Assembly: GCF_004827385.1 (NCBI RefSeq) | Contig: NZ_SRXN01000046.1 | Span: 1-43,803 of the forward strand | Direction of reading: 5' to 3' | From: Ensifer sp. MPMI2T | Lineage (GTDB): Bacteria; Pseudomonadota; Alphaproteobacteria; Rhizobiales; Rhizobiaceae | DNA length: 43,803 nt | Shown here: positions 34,255 to 43,693 of the stretch, in pieces | How the letters are laid out: each line of letters starts with the position of its first letter | Position numbering within the stretch: the first letter of the stretch is position 1 | Made by a program: the position numbers and the translations under genes | The notes under the pieces: model-generated | The model's input: the letters and a program-made list of their open reading frames with translations, nothing else | What the model was told of the DNA's origin: nothing | Databases searched by the model: none

Positions 34255-34359
34255 GGCAAAAACGGGAAGGCGGTTGCGGTACCCCCCTCTGCCCAGGCGC
34301 TTGCAGACTCTACTTCGCGCCATAGGCGCCGTTGCCGCAACGACCAACGAGCGCCGTGC

Positions 34360-35844
34360 TCACCCTTTGATATACCAGCCCCAGGGTTCGTCGGCATCGA
34401 AGCTGGTGATCTGCTTCACCTCCAGATAGTTGGCGAGCCCCCAGCGGCCGAGTTCGCGGCCGATGCCGGATTGCTTGTAGCCGCCCCATGGTGCTTCGGT
34501 GAAGGTCGGCTGCGAGCAATTGATCCAGACGATTCCGGCGCGGAAGGCGCGTGCGACGCGTTCGCAGCGCGCCCTGTCCTCGGACATGACCGCGGCGGCA
34601 AGGCCGAAGCGGCTGTCATTGGCGAGCCTGATCGCCTCCTCTTCGTCACTGAAGGGCATGACGCAGACGACGGGGCCGAAGATTTCCTCACGCCAGACGA
34701 AACTGTCCGTGGTGATGTCCGTCAGCACCGTCGGCTCGATGAAATAGCCGCTGTCGAAGCCGGCCGGGCGGCCGCCGCCCGTGGCCACGGTTGCGCCGTC
34801 CAGTCGCGCCCGTTCGATCGCGCCGAGAATCTTGTCATATTGCCCCTTGGAGACGATCGGACCGAGCAACGTGCCTTCGTCGAGGCCGCTGCCGATCTTG
34901 ATCTTCGCCGCTTCCTCGGTCAGTCTTTTCAGAACAGCATCGTAGATCGGCTCTTCCACCAGCACCCGCGACGTCGCCGAGCAGACTTGTCCCTGGTTCC
35001 AGAAGATGCCGAACATGATCCATTCGACCGCCTTCTCGATATCGCTGTCGGCGAAGACGACGAAGGGCGATTTGCCGCCGAGCTCGAGGCTGATGTTCTT
35101 GATGTCCTGCGCTCCCGCCATCATGACCTTGCGGCCGGTCGGCACCGAGCCGGTGAAGGCAAGCTTGTCGACGAGCGGATGTTCGGTCAGCGGCTCGCCG
35201 GCCTCCGGTCCGGTGCCGGTAACGATATTAAGAACCCCGGGCGGCAGATCGATTTCCTCGGCGATCCTGCCGAGCTCGAGCGCCGTCAGCGGCGTGAGTT
35301 CGGATGGTTTCAGCACGATAGTGCAGCCGGCGGCAAGTGCCGGGGCGACCTTCCAAGCGACCATCAGCAGCGGATAGTTCCAAGGCGTGATGGCGCCGAC
35401 GACGCCGAGCGGTTCGCGGACGGCTTTCGAGGCGAAGCGTGTGTCTGCGACGGCGATCGGTTCCTCGACATTGTTGTCGAGCTCTTCGGCAAGGCCCGCA
35501 TAGTAGTTGAAACAGCCGGCCGCATCGTCGATATCCCAGAGCGCTTCCGGCAGCGGCTTGCCGTTGTCCGTGACTTCGAGCCTGGCGAGCGCGTGGCGTC
35601 GCTCGTCGATCTTTTGGGCGATAGCCCGAAGATAGCCGGCTCGCTCCGCGCCAGTCAGCTTCGGCCAGGGTCCGCTGTCGAACGCGATGCGAGCCGCCTT
35701 GACGGCGTGATCGACGTCGTACGAGGTCCCAGCCGCCGCCTTGGCGATTACCTCTTCCGTCGCCGGATTGATGACATCGATCGTGCCGCCCTTGCGCGGC
35801 TTTTCCCATTTTCCGTCAATGAAAAGCTTATCCTGCATGCCCAT
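34360..35844 (-). CDS. Aldehyde dehydrogenase, betaine-aldehyde-dehydrogenase-like
   Basis: A 494-residue NAD(P)-dependent aldehyde dehydrogenase. The catalytic C288 is in NQGQVCSATSR and the general base E254 in SLELGGKSP. The NAD-binding segments FTGSVPTGRK and GAITPWNYPLLMVAWK are normal, and the C-terminal EAPWGGYKQSGIGRELG is that of the ALDH9/BADH group. It probably oxidises betaine aldehyde or an aminoaldehyde such as 4-aminobutyraldehyde. It is on the minus strand, 250 bp after the GMC oxidoreductase gene, and separated from it by a rhizobial repeat, so it may be on its own transcript. It may act after the GMC enzyme, which could make the aldehyde. Two start codons (35844 and 35838) are equally possible. 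Confidence 0.93.
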   Translation of the reverse strand: MGMQDKLFIDGKWEKPRKGGTIDVINPATEEVIAKAAAGTSYDVDHAVKAARIAFDSGPWPKLTGAERAGYLRAIAQKIDERRHALARLEVTDNGKPLPEALWDIDDAAGCFNYYAGLAEELDNNVEEPIAVADTRFASKAVREPLGVVGAITPWNYPLLMVAWKVAPALAAGCTIVLKPSELTPLTALELGRIAEEIDLPPGVLNIVTGTGPEAGEPLTEHPLVDKLAFTGSVPTGRKVMMAGAQDIKNISLELGGKSPFVVFADSDIEKAVEWIMFGIFWNQGQVCSATSRVLVEEPIYDAVLKRLTEEAAKIKIGSGLDEGTLLGPIVSKGQYDKILGAIERARLDGATVATGGGRPAGFDSGYFIEPTVLTDITTDSFVWREEIFGPVVCVMPFSDEEEAIRLANDSRFGLAAAVMSEDRARCERVARAFRAGIVWINCSQPTFTEAPWGGYKQSGIGRELGRWGLANYLEVKQITSFDADEPWGWYIKG

Positions 35845-35873
35845 TCCCCATTCGGTAGCATGCTACTGCATGT

Positions 35874-35970
35874 TCCGTTAAATCGGAGCCGATTTAAGGG
35901 ATAAAAACATACAGCAATTCAAAGTGCTACAGCGACCTTTGTGCGCCCGAAAAGGCGCACAGCGTTGCAG
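35874..35970. repeat. Rhizobial intergenic palindrome
   Basis: TTAAATCGG-AG-CCGATTTAA (about 35878-35897) is followed by a nested hairpin: GTGCGCC-CGAAAA-GGCGCAC (35941-35960) with an outer, imperfect CTACAGCG / CGTTGCAG pairing (35927-35934, 35963-35970). The whole matches, from memory, a repeat frequent between genes in Rhizobiaceae. It may also act as a terminator. Confidence 0.6.
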
Positions 35971-36095
35971 TATGGCTCACGCTGCAGTCGGCACGCCAGC
36001 CGCTTTTTTACGCCGCCCTTTTTCAAGGACGCGCATGGTTCGGAGCGTGCGGGTGTCGCTCATGACGCAGGCTGTTCAAACCGGTGTTGCGGCCC

Positions 36096-37691
36096 TCATC
36101 GGTTGGCCGCAAGGATCATGCCCGCTGCCTTTTCCGCGATCATGATCGTTGGCGAATTGGTGTTGCCGGACGTGATCGTCGGCATGATCGAGGCATCGGC
36201 GATGCGCAATCCCGCAAGCCCGCGCAGGCGCAGTTCAGGATCGACGACGCTATCCGCATCGGCGCCCATGCGGCAGGTGCCGACGGGGTGGAAGATCGTC
36301 GTGCCGATATCGCCGGCAGCGCGCGTCAGATCCTCATCCGTCTCGTAACCCGGACCTGGTTTGAACTCAATCGGATTGAAGCGGGCAAAGGAGGGCTGCG
36401 AGGCGATGCGGCGGGTCAAGCGGATTGCCTTGAAGGCCACATCGCGATCGGCTTCGGCGGTCAGATAGCGCGGACGGATGTCGGGCGCGGCGGCGAAATC
36501 CGGTCCCTTCAGATGCACCGAGCCGCGGCTTTCCGGCCGCAGATTGCAGACGCTGGCGGTGATCGCCGGGAAGGGGTGCACCGGCTGGCCGAATTTTTCG
36601 AGCGTGACCGGCTGGACGTGGTACTCCAGATCCGGCGTTTCCTTCTCCGGGCCCGAGCGGGTGAAGATGCCGAGCTGGCTCGGCGCCATCGCCATCGGGC
36701 CGGAACGGCGGACGAGGTATTCGAGGCCGATCGCCGCCTTGCCGAGAAGCGAACTTGCCTTCTCGTTCAGCGTCGGAACGCCGGTGACCTTGTAGGCGAG
36801 GCGCAGTTGCAGGTGATCCTGCAGGTTCTCGCCGACGCCGGGCAGCTCGTGGCGCACTTCGATACCGTTTTGACGCAGGATATCGGGCCGGCCGATGCCG
36901 GAGAGTTCGAGGATGTGCGGCGAGCCGATCGAGCCGGCCGAAAGCACGGTTTCGCGCCGCGCCCGCGCGCGCTTGCTGACGCCGTCATGCTGGAACTCGA
37001 CGCCGGCGACGCGGCCTTCCTCGAGGATCAGCCTCTTCACATGCGCCTTCGTCAGGATGACGAGATTGCGCCGCTGTCGGGCAGGCTTCAGGAAGGCCTT
37101 GGCCGTGTTCCACCGAACGCCGGAGCGCTGGTTGACGTCGAAATAGCCGGAACCTTCATTGCTGCCGCGGTTGAAATCTTCCGTTTCGGGAATGCCCGCT
37201 TCGCTCGCCGCCTTCTGAAAGGCATCGAGCACCGCCCAACGGACGCGCGCCTTTTCGACCCGCCACTCGCCGCCCGCGCCGTGCACCTCGTCGGCGCCGC
37301 GATAATGGTCCTCGGATTTCCTGAAGAGCGGCAGCACGTCCTCCCAACTCCAGCCGGCGCAGCCGAGCTGGCGCCAGTGATCGTAGTCGCGCGCCTGGCC
37401 GCGCATGTAGATCATGCCGTTGATCGAGGAACAGCCGCCGAGCACCTTGCCGCGCGGGTAGCCGAGCGAACGACCGTTGAGGCCTTCCTCCGCGGCGGTC
37501 GTGAAGCACCAGTCCGTGCGGGGATTGTTGATACAGTAGAGATAGCCGACCGGAATATGAATCCAGTGATAATTATCGCTGCCGCCGGCCTCGAGCAGCA
37601 GAACGCGGCGATCCGGATTTTCCGAGAGACGGTTTGCAAGCACGCAGCCAGCGCTACCCGCTCCGACGACGATGTAGTCGAACGTGTCCAT
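36096..37691 (-). CDS. GMC-family FAD oxidoreductase, choline-dehydrogenase-like
   Basis: A 531-residue flavoenzyme of the glucose-methanol-choline family. The FAD-binding GAGSAG (10-15) with LLLEAGG (E35 region) is followed by GKVLGGCSSINGMIYMRGQARDYD, the first GMC signature, and VLSAGSIGSPHILELSGIG, the second. The active-site His lies in HPVGTCRMG and the partner Asn in ITSGNTNSPT near the C-terminus. Likely substrates are choline or another alcohol; it is one of many BetA-like paralogues in rhizobia. It lies in the same direction as, and 53 bp downstream of, livM, so import and oxidation are probably coupled. The start ATG at 37691 directly precedes the FAD motif. Confidence 0.94.
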   Translation of the reverse strand: MDTFDYIVVGAGSAGCVLANRLSENPDRRVLLLEAGGSDNYHWIHIPVGYLYCINNPRTDWCFTTAAEEGLNGRSLGYPRGKVLGGCSSINGMIYMRGQARDYDHWRQLGCAGWSWEDVLPLFRKSEDHYRGADEVHGAGGEWRVEKARVRWAVLDAFQKAASEAGIPETEDFNRGSNEGSGYFDVNQRSGVRWNTAKAFLKPARQRRNLVILTKAHVKRLILEEGRVAGVEFQHDGVSKRARARRETVLSAGSIGSPHILELSGIGRPDILRQNGIEVRHELPGVGENLQDHLQLRLAYKVTGVPTLNEKASSLLGKAAIGLEYLVRRSGPMAMAPSQLGIFTRSGPEKETPDLEYHVQPVTLEKFGQPVHPFPAITASVCNLRPESRGSVHLKGPDFAAAPDIRPRYLTAEADRDVAFKAIRLTRRIASQPSFARFNPIEFKPGPGYETDEDLTRAAGDIGTTIFHPVGTCRMGADADSVVDPELRLRGLAGLRIADASIMPTITSGNTNSPTIMIAEKAAGMILAANR

Positions 37692-37743
37692 GAGCTTTCT
37701 CTAATTTCGCGGCCCGGCGCACTCGGCACCAGGGCCATAAGCG

Positions 37744-38745
37744 TCAATGCTTGTGGCGATGCTCGAAGCCGAGCCTGCGGCCGAGGCGCGAGTTGTAGAA
37801 CTCCCCGACAATGCCGCGGCGGAAGAGCAGCACGCAGGCCATGAAGACAAGGCCCGTGATGATCGTGACCGGGAATTCAGACGTTGCCAGATAGTTCTGA
37901 AGCGTGACCACGAGACCCGCGCCGAAGAGCGGTCCGATCAGCGTGCCGATGCCGCCGAGCAGGGTCATCAGGATGACTTCGCCCGACATCTGCCAGCCGA
38001 CGTCGGTCAGGGTGGCGAACTGGAAGACCAGCGCCTTCACGCCGCCGGCCAATCCGGTCAGCGCCGCCGACATGACGAAGGCCGCGAGCTTGTAGTTCCT
38101 TACCGAATAGCCGAGCGAGATCGCACGCGTCTCGTTCTCGCGGATCGACTTCAGGATCATGCCGAAGGGTGAGTTGATGATACGCCAGATGATGCCGATG
38201 CCGATCACGAATACGGCGAGCACGAAGTAGTACATGTTCGTCGACTGGGAGAGATCGATGAAGCCGAAAAGATGGCCACGCGGTACCGACTGGATCCCGT
38301 CTTCGCCGTGCGTGAACTCGGCCTGGAGGCAGAAGAAATAGAACATCTGCGCCAGCGCCAGTGTAATCATCGCGAAATAGATGCCCTGGCGGCGAATGGC
38401 GAAGAAGCCGATGACCGCGCCGAGTAGCGCTGCGCCGATGACGCCGACGAGGATGCCGAGTTCGGGCGGCACGCCCCATTCCTTAACCGCGTGCGCCGTG
38501 AAATAGGCCGCGCCGCCGAAGAAGGCGGCATGGCCGAAGGAGAGCAGCCCCGTATAGCCGAGCAACAGATTGAAGGCGCAGGCAAAGAGCGCGAAGCACA
38601 GAATCTTCATCAGGAAGACGGGGTAGAAGAACAAAGGTGCGAGCAGAAGAAGCGCAAGCCCGGCGCCGAGAAAGATCGTCTGCGCGATGACCGGCGAGCG
38701 TTCCTTCTGCTTCTCAAGTTCAAGTGTCAGCGTCATATCAAGCAT
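37744..38745 (-). CDS. livM: Branched-chain amino-acid-type ABC permease (LivM)
   Basis: A 333-residue inner-membrane permease with about 9 hydrophobic segments. The LivM signature is clear: LNLLLGYTGLLSFGHAAFFGGAAY, GFFAIRRQGIYFAMITLALAQMFYF, ENETRAISLGYSVRNYKLAAFV, and LLGGIGTLIGPLFGAGL. The start at 38745 overlaps the livH stop by 8 bp; a second ATG at 38736 is possible. It pairs with LivH to form the membrane channel. The gene is of normal length. The substrate of the HAAT family ranges from branched-chain amino acids to amides, urea and aromatic acids. Confidence 0.95.
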   Translation of the reverse strand: MLDMTLTLELEKQKERSPVIAQTIFLGAGLALLLLAPLFFYPVFLMKILCFALFACAFNLLLGYTGLLSFGHAAFFGGAAYFTAHAVKEWGVPPELGILVGVIGAALLGAVIGFFAIRRQGIYFAMITLALAQMFYFFCLQAEFTHGEDGIQSVPRGHLFGFIDLSQSTNMYYFVLAVFVIGIGIIWRIINSPFGMILKSIRENETRAISLGYSVRNYKLAAFVMSAALTGLAGGVKALVFQFATLTDVGWQMSGEVILMTLLGGIGTLIGPLFGAGLVVTLQNYLATSEFPVTIITGLVFMACVLLFRRGIVGEFYNSRLGRRLGFEHRHKH

Positions 38746-39625
38746 CCCGGCCGAAGAGGCCCGCCGGCCGTATCAGGAGAACGATGGCCATGATCACGAA
38801 GATCACGATATTGGAGGCCTCCGGATAGAAGACCTTGGTCAGTCCCTCGGCGACACCCAGCATGTAGCCGGTGATGATCGCCCCCATGATCGAGCCCATG
38901 CCGCCAACGACGACGACGGCAAAGACGATGATGATGATGTTTGATCCCATCAGCGGCGAGACCTGGTAGATCGGCGCGGCCAGCACGCCGGCAAGCGCCG
39001 CAAGCGCCGCGCCGAGACCGTAGGTTAGCGTCAGCAGGAACGGCACGTTGATGCCGAAGGACTGCACGAGCACCGGATTTTCCGTTGCCGCGCGCAGATA
39101 GGAGCCGAGTTTGGTCTTCTCGATGACGAGCCAGGTGCCAAGGCACACGGCCAGCGAGAGGCCGATGACCCAGCCGCGATAGATGGGCAGGAACATGAAG
39201 CCGAGATTGGTGCCGCCCGCAAGCAGTGCCGGCGTCGCATAGGGCTGGCCGGAGGCGCCGTAGAGGTAGCGAAAGGTTCCCTCGACGGTCAAAGCCAGGC
39301 CGAAGGTGAAGAGCAGACCGTAGAGCGGGTCGAGCGTATAAAGGCGCCTCAGCATGGTGCGCTCGATGGCGGCGCCAAGAAGGCCGACGAGAAGCGGCGC
39401 GAGGATGAGGGTCGGCCAATAGCCGATGCCGAAATGCGACAAGAGCAACCAGGCGGCAAAGGCGCCCAGCATGTATTGCGCGCCATGGGCGAAGTTGATG
39501 ACGCGCAACAGGCCGAAGATGATCGCAAGGCCGAGGCTCAACAGTGCATAGAAGGAGCCGTTAATGAGCCCGATCAGAAGCTGCCCGAGAAAGGCCTGGA
39601 GCGGAATTCCGAAAATCGTAGTCAT
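38738..39625 (-). CDS. livH: Branched-chain amino-acid-type ABC permease (LivH)
   Basis: A 295-residue permease with about 8 hydrophobic segments. LivH motifs: INGSFYALLSLGLAIIFGLLRVINFAHG, RAATENPVLVQSFGINV, and IIVFAVVVVGGMGSIMGAIITGYMLG. It starts 3 nt after the livF stop and overlaps livM, showing operon coupling. It forms the second half of the channel with LivM. No damage is seen. Confidence 0.95.
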   Translation of the reverse strand: MTTIFGIPLQAFLGQLLIGLINGSFYALLSLGLAIIFGLLRVINFAHGAQYMLGAFAAWLLLSHFGIGYWPTLILAPLLVGLLGAAIERTMLRRLYTLDPLYGLLFTFGLALTVEGTFRYLYGASGQPYATPALLAGGTNLGFMFLPIYRGWVIGLSLAVCLGTWLVIEKTKLGSYLRAATENPVLVQSFGINVPFLLTLTYGLGAALAALAGVLAAPIYQVSPLMGSNIIIIVFAVVVVGGMGSIMGAIITGYMLGVAEGLTKVFYPEASNIVIFVIMAIVLLIRPAGLFGRDA

Positions 39626-39628
39626 GGC

Positions 39629-40330
39629 CTACACTCCGAGCACATCATGCAGCATGTCCATGCGTTCGGAAAGTTCCGAAACTGGGAACTCGCCGGCGAC
39701 GCGGCCATGGTCCATGAGATAGAACCGATCGGCGACCTTGCTGGCGAAGCGGAAGTTCTGCTCGACGAGCAGGACGGTCATCCCGCGCTCCTTCAGTTTC
39801 TTCAAGACATCGCCGATCCGCTGGACGATTACCGGGGCAAGCCCTTCGGTCGGCTCGTCGAGCAGCATCATCCGGACTCCGGTTCTAAGGATGCGCGCGA
39901 TCGCCAGCATCTGCTGTTCGCCGCCGGAAAGCTTGGTTCCCTGGCTGTTGCGACGTTCGTGCAGGTTTGGGAAAAGCTCGAAAATCTCGTCGATGGTCAT
40001 GCCGCCCTTGGCGACCGCCGGCGGCAGCAGCAGGTTTTCATAGACGGAGAGGGTCGAGAAAATGCCGCGCTCTTCGGGAATGAAACCGAGGCCGCGATGC
40101 GCGACGCGGTGGAGGGGCACGCGGAGCAGGTCTTCGCCGGCGAAGCTGATCTCGCCCTTCCGTTCGCGCACGATTCCCATGATGGCACGCAGTGTCGTGG
40201 TCTTGCCGACGCCGTTGCGGCCAAGCAGCGTGACCATCTCGCCTTCGCCGACGGTCATATCGACGCCGTGAAGAATATGGCTTTCGCCGTACCAGGCATT
40301 GAGGCCCGAGACCTTGAGGAGAGGTTTCAT
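39629..40330 (-). CDS. livF: ABC transporter ATP-binding protein (LivF)
   Basis: A 233-residue ATPase. Walker A LLGRNGVGKTTTL, Q-loop region LGFIPEERGIFSTLSVYENL, signature LSGGEQQ, Walker B MMLLDEPTEGLAPVIV, and switch His in VLLVEQNFRF. EERGIF and TEGLAP identify LivF. The ATG at 40330 starts 1 nt after the livG stop, which decides the start; the open frame further upstream lies within livG in another frame. It works with LivG to drive import. Confidence 0.95.
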   Translation of the reverse strand: MKPLLKVSGLNAWYGESHILHGVDMTVGEGEMVTLLGRNGVGKTTTLRAIMGIVRERKGEISFAGEDLLRVPLHRVAHRGLGFIPEERGIFSTLSVYENLLLPPAVAKGGMTIDEIFELFPNLHERRNSQGTKLSGGEQQMLAIARILRTGVRMMLLDEPTEGLAPVIVQRIGDVLKKLKERGMTVLLVEQNFRFASKVADRFYLMDHGRVAGEFPVSELSERMDMLHDVLGV

Positions 40331-40331
40331 G

Positions 40332-41114
40332 TCAGGCATCCTCCGTGCCCATATAGGCGGTGCGCACGCGCGGATCCTCCGACACGGCGGCATAGTTGCC
40401 CTCGGCGAGAATTTCGCCGCGCTGCAGCACCGTGACATGGTGGCAGAGCGTCTCGACAACGGAGAGATTGTGCTCGACCATCAGAACCGCGCGTTCGCGC
40501 GCCACTTCGCGGATGATCTCGGCGACCATGCCGACGTCCTCGTGGCCCATGCCGGCCATCGGTTCGTCCAGCAAGAGCACCTTCGGGTCGAGCGCCAGCG
40601 TCGTCGCGATCTCAAGCACGCGTTTGCGGCCATAGGAAAGATCGGCGGCGACTGCGTTGCGCTCCTTTTCGAGGCCGACGGAGCGGATTAACTGGTCCGC
40701 CTTGGCGTTCAAGGCTTCAAGTGCGGAAAGCGGCTTCCAGAATTGCGTCGCAAGGTTGTTCGGCCGCTGCAGGGCCACGCGCACATTGTCGAGCACCGTC
40801 AGGTGCGGGAAGACCGCCGAGATCTGGAACGAGCGGACGAGGCCCATGCGAGCAACCTTGTCCGGGGCGGTGTTGGTGATGTCTTCCCCGAGCAGCGTGA
40901 TCGTGCCGTGCGTCGGCTGCAGGAACTTGGTCAGCAGGTTGAACACGGTGGTCTTGCCGGCCCCGTTCGGGCCGATCAGCGCATGCACACGGGCATGATG
41001 GACGTCGAGATCGACATCCTTGACGGCGGTAAAGCCGCCGAAGTCACGGCGGAGACCGCGGGCGGACAGAACCACCCGCGGCGCTCCGTTCTGCGAAGAG
41101 ACGGTCACGGTCAT
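40332..41114 (-). CDS. livG: ABC transporter ATP-binding protein (LivG)
   Basis: A 260-residue ATPase. Walker A GPNGAGKTTVFNLLTKF, typical LivG insertion FLQPTHGTITLLGEDIT, signature LSYGRKRVLEIA, Walker B VLLLDEPMAGMGHEDV, and VLMVEHNLSVVE. These are the standard LivG features. It begins 14 nt after the binding-protein gene and ends 1 nt before livF. It is a cytosolic partner of LivF at the permease pair. Confidence 0.95.
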   Translation of the reverse strand: MTVTVSSQNGAPRVVLSARGLRRDFGGFTAVKDVDLDVHHARVHALIGPNGAGKTTVFNLLTKFLQPTHGTITLLGEDITNTAPDKVARMGLVRSFQISAVFPHLTVLDNVRVALQRPNNLATQFWKPLSALEALNAKADQLIRSVGLEKERNAVAADLSYGRKRVLEIATTLALDPKVLLLDEPMAGMGHEDVGMVAEIIREVARERAVLMVEHNLSVVETLCHHVTVLQRGEILAEGNYAAVSEDPRVRTAYMGTEDA

Positions 41115-41128
41115 CGCGATCCGGCCGG

Positions 41129-42337
41129 TCAGGACTTCACGAGTTCGCAGCCACTCTGGGCCGGATCGATGAAGGCGTCCTTGCCGGGAATGGTCGCGAG
41201 AACCTTGAAATAGTCCCAGGGTTCCTTGCTCTCGTCGGGCTTCTTGACCTCGAGCAAGTACATGTCGTGGATCATCCGGCCGTTCGGCGCGACGGTACCG
41301 TTCTGAGCGAAAACGTCGTTGACCGGCAGAGCATGCAGTTCCTTGGCCACCGCATCGGCGTCGTCACTGCCGGCCTTCTCGATCGCCTTCAGATACTGCA
41401 GTACGGCCGAATAGGTGCCGGCATGGACCATGTTAGGCATCTTGCCGGTGCGTTCCATGAAGCGCTTGCCGAATTTCGCGCTCTCCTCGTCACGGTTCCA
41501 GTAGAAGCCTTCGGTCAGCGTCAGCCCTTGAGCGGCTTCGAGCCCGAGGCCGTGGACCTCGGCGAGCGTGAAGAGCAGGGCTGCCAGACGCTGTCCGCCC
41601 TGGACGATGCCGAACTCGGCGGCCTGCTTGATGGCGTTCGAGGTGTCGAGGCCGGCATTGGCAAGGCCGATCACCTTGGCGCCGGAGGACTGCGCCTGCA
41701 GCAGGAAGGAGGAGAAATCGGTGGTCGCCAGCGGATGGCGGACGGCGCCGACGACCGAACCGCCGTTTTCCTTGACAAAGTTGGCAGTGTTTTCTTCAAG
41801 CGAATAGCCGAAGGCGTAGTCGGCCGTCAGGAAGAACCAGCTGTCGCCGCCCTGCTTCACAAGCGCACCGCCCGTGCCGACGGCAAGCGAGTGGGTGTCA
41901 TAGGCCCAATGGAACCCGTAGGGGCTGCATTGCTTGCCGGTGAGCTCCGTCGTTGCCGCTCCGGTAACGATGTCGATCTTCTTCTTCTCTTTGGAGATTG
42001 CCTGAACCGCGAGCGCCACTGAGGACGTGGTCAATTCCATGATGCTGTCGACCTGCTCGGTGTCGTACCATTGCCGAGCGATGTTGGAGGCGATGTCAGG
42101 CTTGTTCTGGTGGTCGGCCGTGACCACCTCGACCGGTACGCCCAGCACCTTGCCGCCGAAATCCTCGACCGCCATCAGCGCCGCCTCATACGAGGACTTG
42201 CCGCCGAAATCGGCGTAGACGCCGGATTGGTCGTTGAGAATGCCGATTTTGACCCTACCGTCGGACGCGTCGGCGAGTGCCGCGGTGCTGCTCGCGAGCA
42301 ACACTGCAAGCGTGGCGATCAGTTTCTTGTGCATCAT
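41129..42337 (-). CDS. ABC transporter substrate-binding protein (Leu/Ile/Val-binding family)
   Basis: A 402-residue periplasmic binding protein. The Sec signal MMHKKLIATLAVLLASSTAALA is cleaved near ALA-DA. The mature part has VKIGILNDQSGVYADFGGKSS, a LivJ-type opening, and DYAFGYSLEENTANFVKENGG. It belongs to the type-1 periplasmic-binding branch often annotated for branched-chain amino acids but frequently serving other substrates. GGAGGAGAC lies upstream of two adjacent ATGs (42337 and 42334), the second being slightly better spaced. It is the first gene of the minus-strand operon and is divergent from the LysR gene, with a dyad between them. Context suggests a choline-like or other alcohol or amide ligand. 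Confidence 0.93.
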   Translation of the reverse strand: MMHKKLIATLAVLLASSTAALADASDGRVKIGILNDQSGVYADFGGKSSYEAALMAVEDFGGKVLGVPVEVVTADHQNKPDIASNIARQWYDTEQVDSIMELTTSSVALAVQAISKEKKKIDIVTGAATTELTGKQCSPYGFHWAYDTHSLAVGTGGALVKQGGDSWFFLTADYAFGYSLEENTANFVKENGGSVVGAVRHPLATTDFSSFLLQAQSSGAKVIGLANAGLDTSNAIKQAAEFGIVQGGQRLAALLFTLAEVHGLGLEAAQGLTLTEGFYWNRDEESAKFGKRFMERTGKMPNMVHAGTYSAVLQYLKAIEKAGSDDADAVAKELHALPVNDVFAQNGTVAPNGRMIHDMYLLEVKKPDESKEPWDYFKVLATIPGKDAFIDPAQSGCELVKS

Positions 42338-42550
42338 GTCTCCTCCCAGGACTGTCAAAAACGGCGGGCGAATCATCGCGAAAACGCGCGACGGCTCCGA
42401 TATGCCTTTCGGCGACATCGGCAGGGAAATCGATCCGCTTCTCTCTGTTCAAAATTGGCCAGACATGCTCCTCAGATGCCGGCTCGACCCCTACAATCCC
42501 GAAAATTTTGCTTGGATGCAAGCGGGCCGAACCGTAAATTGTAAACAGGG

Positions 42551-42570
42551 TCTGTTCATTTTCGAACAGA
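42551..42570. promoter_or_regulatory. LysR-type dyad between the liv operon and the LysR gene
   Basis: TCTGTTC-ATTTTC-GAACAGA is a perfect dyad (7-bp arms, 6-bp spacer), ending 10 bp before the LysR start codon. It contains a T-N11-A core. The position overlapping the start region of the LysR gene fits autorepression, with activation of the divergent operon from the same site. Confidence 0.6.
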
Positions 42571-42580
42571 GGGGGCAAAC

Positions 42581-43528
42581 ATGAATCCGAATTTCACCTG
42601 GGACGACCTGCAATTCTTCCTTGCTGTCGCGAGAACCGGACAACTGTCGACCGCAGCGCGGCGGCTCAGAACCAGCCATGCGACTGTGTCGCGCCGGATC
42701 GACCGGCTGGAATTCGCGCTCAAGGTCAGGCTCTTCGAACGCAATCCGCGCGGCTACGTGCTGACCACGATGGGCCAGCGCTTTGTAGAGACGGCCGAAC
42801 GTATTGAACGGGAAACCGAGCAGCTCCAGCTCGACATCAGCGATGGCATGACCTCACAACGCGGTGTCGTGCGGCTCAGCACGCTCGAAGGTTTCGGTAA
42901 TTTCTTCCTGTCGGACCGGCTCGCGGACTTTGCCAACCGCTATCCGAACATTTCGCTCGAACTCGTGGCGATCCAGCAAATCATGTCGCTGTCGCGCAAG
43001 GAGGCGGATATCGCCGTCGCACTCGCGGCGCCCAAGGCTGGCCCCTACCATTCCGAAGTGCTGACGCCCTATACGCTCCATGTCTATGGCGCACGCAGCT
43101 ATCTCGCCACGCATCCGCCGATCCGCAGCCGCAACGATCTCGGCTCCCACCGTTTCGTCGGCTATATCGAGGACATGATCTTCACGCCGGGGCTCGACTA
43201 TCTCGGCGAAGTCCAGCCAGGGCTCCGCGCCCATTTCCAGAGTTCGAGCATCCTGACGCAGCTGAAGGCCGTGCGACAGGGGCTGGGCCTCTGCGTCCTG
43301 CCGCATTTCATGGCGCGTGATGAGCCTAATCTCGAGATCGTGTTGCCGGAGGAAATCGAACTCAAGCGCACCTACTGGATGATCTGCCATCGCGACCTGA
43401 TCGCGGTGCCGCGGGTTCGCGCGGTGCGCGACTTTCTCGTTGAGGCGGTCCGCGAGAACCGGTCGTGTTTCTTGCGCGAAAGATCGGTGCCGGGAACCGG
43501 TCATCGGCACGCCCTTGAAGCGCAATGA
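42581..43528 (+). CDS. LysR-family transcriptional regulator
   Basis: A 315-residue LysR protein. The HTH is at residues 5-65 (FTWDDLQFFLAVARTGQLSTAARRL, HATVSRRIDRLE, RLFERNPRGYVLTTMG) and the substrate domain at about 90-300. GAGGGGG lies upstream of the ATG. It is divergent from the binding-protein gene of the import/oxidation operon, with a dyad in the shared promoter, so it very probably controls that operon. The last 25 residues are basic and likely disordered. The inducer is unknown. Confidence 0.94.
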   Translation: MNPNFTWDDLQFFLAVARTGQLSTAARRLRTSHATVSRRIDRLEFALKVRLFERNPRGYVLTTMGQRFVETAERIERETEQLQLDISDGMTSQRGVVRLSTLEGFGNFFLSDRLADFANRYPNISLELVAIQQIMSLSRKEADIAVALAAPKAGPYHSEVLTPYTLHVYGARSYLATHPPIRSRNDLGSHRFVGYIEDMIFTPGLDYLGEVQPGLRAHFQSSSILTQLKAVRQGLGLCVLPHFMARDEPNLEIVLPEEIELKRTYWMICHRDLIAVPRVRAVRDFLVEAVRENRSCFLRERSVPGTGHRHALEAQ

Positions 43529-43693
43529 TGCGTTAACCATATTAGGAATAGCGGCCCGTGATCGCATTTTCGTTGCCGAGGCACGAAATGCGGGGTTTGT
43601 GGAACCGATCCGCCCCCGATTTTCGGCTGTGATTAAAATTCCGCAACGATTTCAGTCACTTGTGTTTTTTTGACGATTTTTTGAAAATGGTTG

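Noticed and set aside
36084..37844. A 586-codon plus-strand frame over the GMC oxidoreductase gene
   Set aside because: Antisense shadow: it covers the strongly conserved GMC gene exactly and has no family motif.
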